A DNA stretch of 54,919 nucleotides from Ignavibacteriota bacterium (lineage in GTDB: Bacteria; Bacteroidota; Ignavibacteria; UBA10030; SZUA-254), in contig JANYJZ010000026.1 of assembly GCA_025358305.1 (NCBI GenBank), positions 1 to 54,919 on the forward strand. Reading direction: 5' to 3'. The number at the start of each line of letters is the position of its first letter. The stretch's first letter is position 1. The notes beneath the pieces are model-generated. The model did no database searches. It was given only the letters and a program-made list of their open reading frames with translations, and was not told the origin of the DNA. A program made the translations under genes and the position numbers. Shown piece by piece: positions 52,644 to 54,919 of this stretch.

Positions 52644-53816
52644 CTAGAACAACCTGTCAAAGACAACGAACAGCCGGACGCTATTGTATGCGGCGCCGTA
52701 GAGGAGCGCGCGCTCCTGCGTAGCGGTGGTTGAGACGTCCGAGTAGTATCCGCGGTGGTATTCGCCGATAAGATAGAGCCCCCAGTCGACGTTCGGCGTG
52801 ATGCGGACGCCGCCGCCGATCTCCACCAGGTTATTGTAGAAGAGCCCTTCGGTGTCGCCAACGAGATCGAGCCGCGCGTAGACGTCGACGGAGGTCCGGG
52901 AGACCTCGGCCGCGTGGAGCCCCGCGCGCCCTTGTGCGTAACAGATTGCGTTGCGGTACCGAGAATAGTAGCCCACCGAGGCATAGATATCCGCGAACGG
53001 CGCCATCGGAAAGGTGAGGTTGTCATGATGGGAGAACGGGGCGTAGATCCCGGCGCCGTAGACGGCGACCGCTCGGAAATCCCCCCGCGTGATCCTGCCG
53101 GCGCCCTTGTCAAGGAGGTCGAAGGCGAGCCCTTCCTGCACGTCGATCATGAGGCCTGTGAACGGCTTCACTCGGACACCGAATGCCAACAGGAACGAAT
53201 TGTCAGAGATGACCAGAGGCGCAAGTCCGACGCCCCGGGACTTGTTGTCTCCGGAAACGGACGCGATCCCGTAGAGACTCCAGCGGTGGTCGGTACTGAG
53301 ATCGTATCCGTGCTGGAAGTGACCCTGATAAAAGAGCGTCTTCCAGCGCGTATCGTAGTACGTGGCGCCGTAGAGATGCGTCCACCGCCGCGGCGGTTCG
53401 GGAATCGAGGCGAGCGAGTCGAGCCCTGCGCCAGCCTTCTCGCGGATGCCCGGCGTCGACGAAATGGCGACCTCCCGGAAGAGCGATCGGGCCTCTTCCG
53501 CCTTGCCGAGCGAGACGAGGATATAAGCGCGTTGGAGCGTCGACGTATCGGAAGGTGAGATGCGGTCGGCCTGGGTGAACTGTTCCAGCGCATCTTCCGA
53601 CTCGCCGCGGGAGAGCAGGAGATAGCCGAGCTGACGGTGGAGTAGGACGTTCTTGGGGTCTCCCGCCAAGGCCTGGCGGAAGAGCCGCGACGCTTCAGCC
53701 GGATTCGAGCCCATGAGAGCGTAGGCGCTGTCCGCGACCGACCGACCCTGGCAGAAGAGAAGCACCGAGGAAAGCGACATGAGCGCGGCGAGCACACCCA
53801 GACGCCGTATGTGCAT
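52644..53816 (-). CDS. TPR plus outer-membrane barrel protein, NfrA/PgaA-like (reduced)
   Basis: A 390-residue protein with a signal peptide (LGVLAALMSLSSVLLF). Residues about 30-135 contain two to three TPR helices (AEASRLFRQALAGDPKNVLLHRQLGYLLLSRGES). From about 150 the sequence alternates aromatic and polar residues in short strands (GATYYDTRW, ASVGYYSRYR, GLYLIGEYHRGYYS) and ends in Phe, as do outer-membrane barrels. E. coli NfrA is about 990 residues, so this is a small version. It ends 3 bp before the NfrB-like gene. I prefer ATG 53816 over 53891, which would lie at the transcription start. Confidence 0.72.
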   Translation of the reverse strand: MHIRRLGVLAALMSLSSVLLFCQGRSVADSAYALMGSNPAEASRLFRQALAGDPKNVLLHRQLGYLLLSRGESEDALEQFTQADRISPSDTSTLQRAYILVSLGKAEEARSLFREVAISSTPGIREKAGAGLDSLASIPEPPRRWTHLYGATYYDTRWKTLFYQGHFQHGYDLSTDHRWSLYGIASVSGDNKSRGVGLAPLVISDNSFLLAFGVRVKPFTGLMIDVQEGLAFDLLDKGAGRITRGDFRAVAVYGAGIYAPFSHHDNLTFPMAPFADIYASVGYYSRYRNAICYAQGRAGLHAAEVSRTSVDVYARLDLVGDTEGLFYNNLVEIGGGVRITPNVDWGLYLIGEYHRGYYSDVSTTATQERALLYGAAYNSVRLFVVFDRLF

Positions 53817-53901
53817 GGTAAGGGTCACGGTAGCAAGAAGGAACAGGTCATGAAACGGAAATACAAGGCACTTTTCGAGGGATTTGGCCACCTTTGGATA
53901 C

Positions 53902-53932
53902 CAAAAGTATGAAAATTATGCTTACCAAACAA
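53902..53932 (-). promoter_or_regulatory. Promoter of the NfrA/NfrB-like operon, TTG-N20-TACTTTTG
   Basis: Minus strand: TTG (53932-53930), 20-base spacer, TACTTTTG (53909-53902), a perfect TAnnTTTG. Leader about 80 nt. The intergenic 53817-54121 otherwise shows only this and the divergent promoter at 54066. Confidence 0.75.
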
Positions 53933-54065
53933 GGGTTTTTCCAGCACCGAACCATCAAGGAAGATAGGGAATAACCGCGAGAATGTCGGTGATATCCGTC
54001 AAGGGAAGAGCCTGAGAGGCGATTTCAGAGCTGGAGACGGCATTCCTCCTGGGTAGTGTCTTAAT

Positions 54066-54096
54066 TTGATATTTCTTTGAATCCTACATACCTTTC
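54066..54096 (+). promoter_or_regulatory. Promoter of the 102-codon gene, TTG-N20-TACCTTTC
   Basis: TTG at 54066-54068, 20-base spacer, TACCTTTC at 54089-54096; leader about 20 nt to ATG 54122. Confidence 0.6.
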
Positions 54097-54121
54097 TGGC
54101 TCACAAATACAGGAGAATGGT

Positions 54122-54430
54122 ATGGCGGGATTGGACGAACAATTGAAGGAAATGGAAGCAGAATTGAAGCTACTTCAAGATGCTTTTGACTACAAAATTG
54201 ATGGAACAAGGGAGCAATACAATTTCATCTTAGAAAGTAAAGCCCATCAATTTGCAATCACCAATCTAATATGTAGCATCCTTGCCAAGCAAAACAATAC
54301 AACTCTGCTCGACGAAAGACAGCGTTATCAGGTGTTTAAAAGTGGCAAAATGATTAGCGTTCTAAAGACCTGGCTTGAGAAATACGGATCTGCCTCCGGG
54401 TCTCCGCCTCCTCGACCTTCATCGAACTGA
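54122..54430 (+). CDS. Small coiled-coil protein of unknown function
   Basis: A 102-residue protein with a strong ribosome site (AGGAG, 7 bp before ATG 54122) and a consensus promoter, so it is very likely real. Residues 4-35 (LDEQLKEMEAELKLLQDAFD) form a heptad-like coiled coil; the rest is helical and the last 12 residues are Ser/Pro-rich. I recognise no family. Its base composition is clearly AT-richer than the rest of the window, suggesting transfer. Its 3' end overlaps the next gene on the other strand by 77 bp. Confidence 0.75.
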   Translation: MAGLDEQLKEMEAELKLLQDAFDYKIDGTREQYNFILESKAHQFAITNLICSILAKQNNTTLLDERQRYQVFKSGKMISVLKTWLEKYGSASGSPPPRPSSN

Positions 54431-54539
54431 TAAGTTCACCAACAACCTCTCTCATATTGACTTCTGGGGGAGGTTCTTTTTCTATCTTGAGCGAGAACAT
54501 TGGACTTTTCTTCTTGCTGATCGTCAACGTAATGACCAT
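54354..54539 (-). CDS. Small acidic/basic protein of unknown function, convergent overlap
   Basis: A 61-residue protein whose ATG (54539) follows a strong AAAGGAG site 8 bp upstream, the main evidence that it is real. It begins VITLTISKKKSPMFSLKIE, likely two beta strands, then a Pro turn and a helix (MREVVGELISSMKVEEAETRRQIR). It is unlike anything I recognise. It converges on and overlaps the 102-codon gene by 77 bp, so their mRNAs would be antisense to each other at the 3' ends. Confidence 0.55.
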   Translation of the reverse strand: MVITLTISKKKSPMFSLKIEKEPPPEVNMREVVGELISSMKVEEAETRRQIRISQARSLER

Positions 54540-54672
54540 TGTGGTACTCCTTTAACGTGAATGTCGGTGTTTGAATATAGGGGAATTGTGTAAATTACTG
54601 CCGAGAAACTTCCAAAGCCAATCTGATAAAATCTAGCCACTTTTGTCAGGTCCCATCTGCTGACTGCCGTGA

Positions 54673-54705
54673 ATTTGTCACCCATTTGTAACCTATTTGT
54701 AACCC
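54673..54705 (+). repeat. Three tandem 11-bp direct repeats (iteron-like)
   Basis: ATTTGTCACCC, ATTTGTAACCT and ATTTGTAACCC follow each other without gaps. The 11-bp period puts each copy on the same face of the helix, as in protein-binding arrays. An 8-bp inverted pair (ATCTGCTG near 54655, CAGCAGAT near 54740) brackets them. Otherwise 54540-54793 holds no gene I can support. Confidence 0.6.
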
Positions 54706-54793
54706 AACGTGACACAAAATTCGAACTCTGAGTCACATCCAGCAGATTGGACTAGTCGCTACAATTAGGTATAGCACCTCTGTTACAACTTAA

Positions 54794-54833
54794 TAGAAAT
54801 GTCAGGTCTTAGAACTTAGTAGAAATGTCAGGT
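54794..54833 (-). repeat. IS-end-like paired repeat (right edge, inverted)
   Basis: On the minus strand ACCTGACATTTCTA occurs at 54833-54820 and 54807-54794, a 26-bp period. Read inward from the window edge the arrangement and flanking bases (AGTT.TAACAG) match the pair at 90-140. This is probably the end of a related insertion sequence lying to the right. The final 54834-54919 has no gene visible and is probably inside that element. Confidence 0.55.
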
Positions 54834-54919
54834 AGGTGAGGTTAAGATACATACGATTTACGGTGTTTGTCAAGGGTTTTGGTGTGTTGCTTTTGGAGTA
54901 GAGTTTTGGGTCCTTTGCT

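Noticed and set aside
1-54919. tRNA or rRNA genes
   Set aside because: I looked for T-arm GGTTCGA-type signals in intergenic gaps and saw no cloverleaf; the only structured RNA gene supported is SRP RNA.

Overview
The window is a GC-rich (by eye about 60% G+C) piece of a bacterial chromosome from the Bacteroidota/Ignavibacteriota/Chlorobiota (FCB) group. Three things point there. Two very large secreted proteins end in a type IX secretion (T9SS) sorting domain with the QNYPNPFNP signature. The promoters have the Bacteroidota form TTG-N20-TAnnTTTG rather than the E. coli form. Several families are typical of that group: GWxTD protein, the Bacteroidota-type GlmU-like enzyme, and a YCF48/BNR repeat protein. 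Many genes nevertheless carry good Shine-Dalgarno sites, which fits Ignavibacteria-like lineages better than classical Bacteroidetes. I cannot name a species. No tRNA, rRNA operon, complete transposase gene, prophage or CRISPR array was seen.

Layout. Positions 1-318 hold an insertion-sequence-like end and perhaps a gene remnant. 319-4765 (+) is a genome-maintenance cluster: a single-domain response regulator, recA, recX, two DnaQ-fold exonucleases (one fused to a WYL domain) and a methyltransferase. 4800-6426 (+) is an arsenic operon, arsR-arsM-arsN-like, with an operator over its promoter and no efflux pump. 6557-8029 (-) holds bioY and an alpha/beta hydrolase. 8133-16234 (+) encodes two giant T9SS cargo proteins, an M14 carboxypeptidase and a 13-repeat YCF48 protein, which share C-terminal modules. 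16337-30104 (+) is housekeeping: prs-rplY-pth, rpsF-ssb-rpsR-rplI, ccdA, korAB, nrnA-like, pepA, a GWxTD protein, pdxA and ftsE. 30113-37031 (-) carries rpmE, a GlmU-like enzyme, rsmB, the threonine-degradation pair tdh-kbl, apbC/mrp and a NifU-like protein. 37081-50598 (-) carries a SPOR protein, then a long run rng-fsa-gcvT-comB-ftsK-lolA-flippase-like-cyclophilin-holA-ECF sigma-anti-sigma-DUF92. The signal recognition particle RNA gene lies at 50664-50765 (-).

50818-53932 (-) is the most unusual system: a small TPR/outer-membrane-barrel protein, an NfrB-like processive glycosyltransferase and a lone receiver-domain protein in one operon. I read it as a reduced NfrAB-type exopolysaccharide synthesis and export machine. 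The C-terminal regulatory domain of E. coli NfrB is absent, and a separate response regulator sits in the operon instead.

54066-54919 is visibly AT-richer. It has two small overlapping convergent genes of unknown function, a three-unit 11-bp direct repeat, and a second copy of the IS-like end in inverted orientation to the one at position 90. The region is therefore bounded on both sides by mobile-element ends.

Limits: all identifications are by reading motifs and remembered family sequences; no database search or structure prediction was run.
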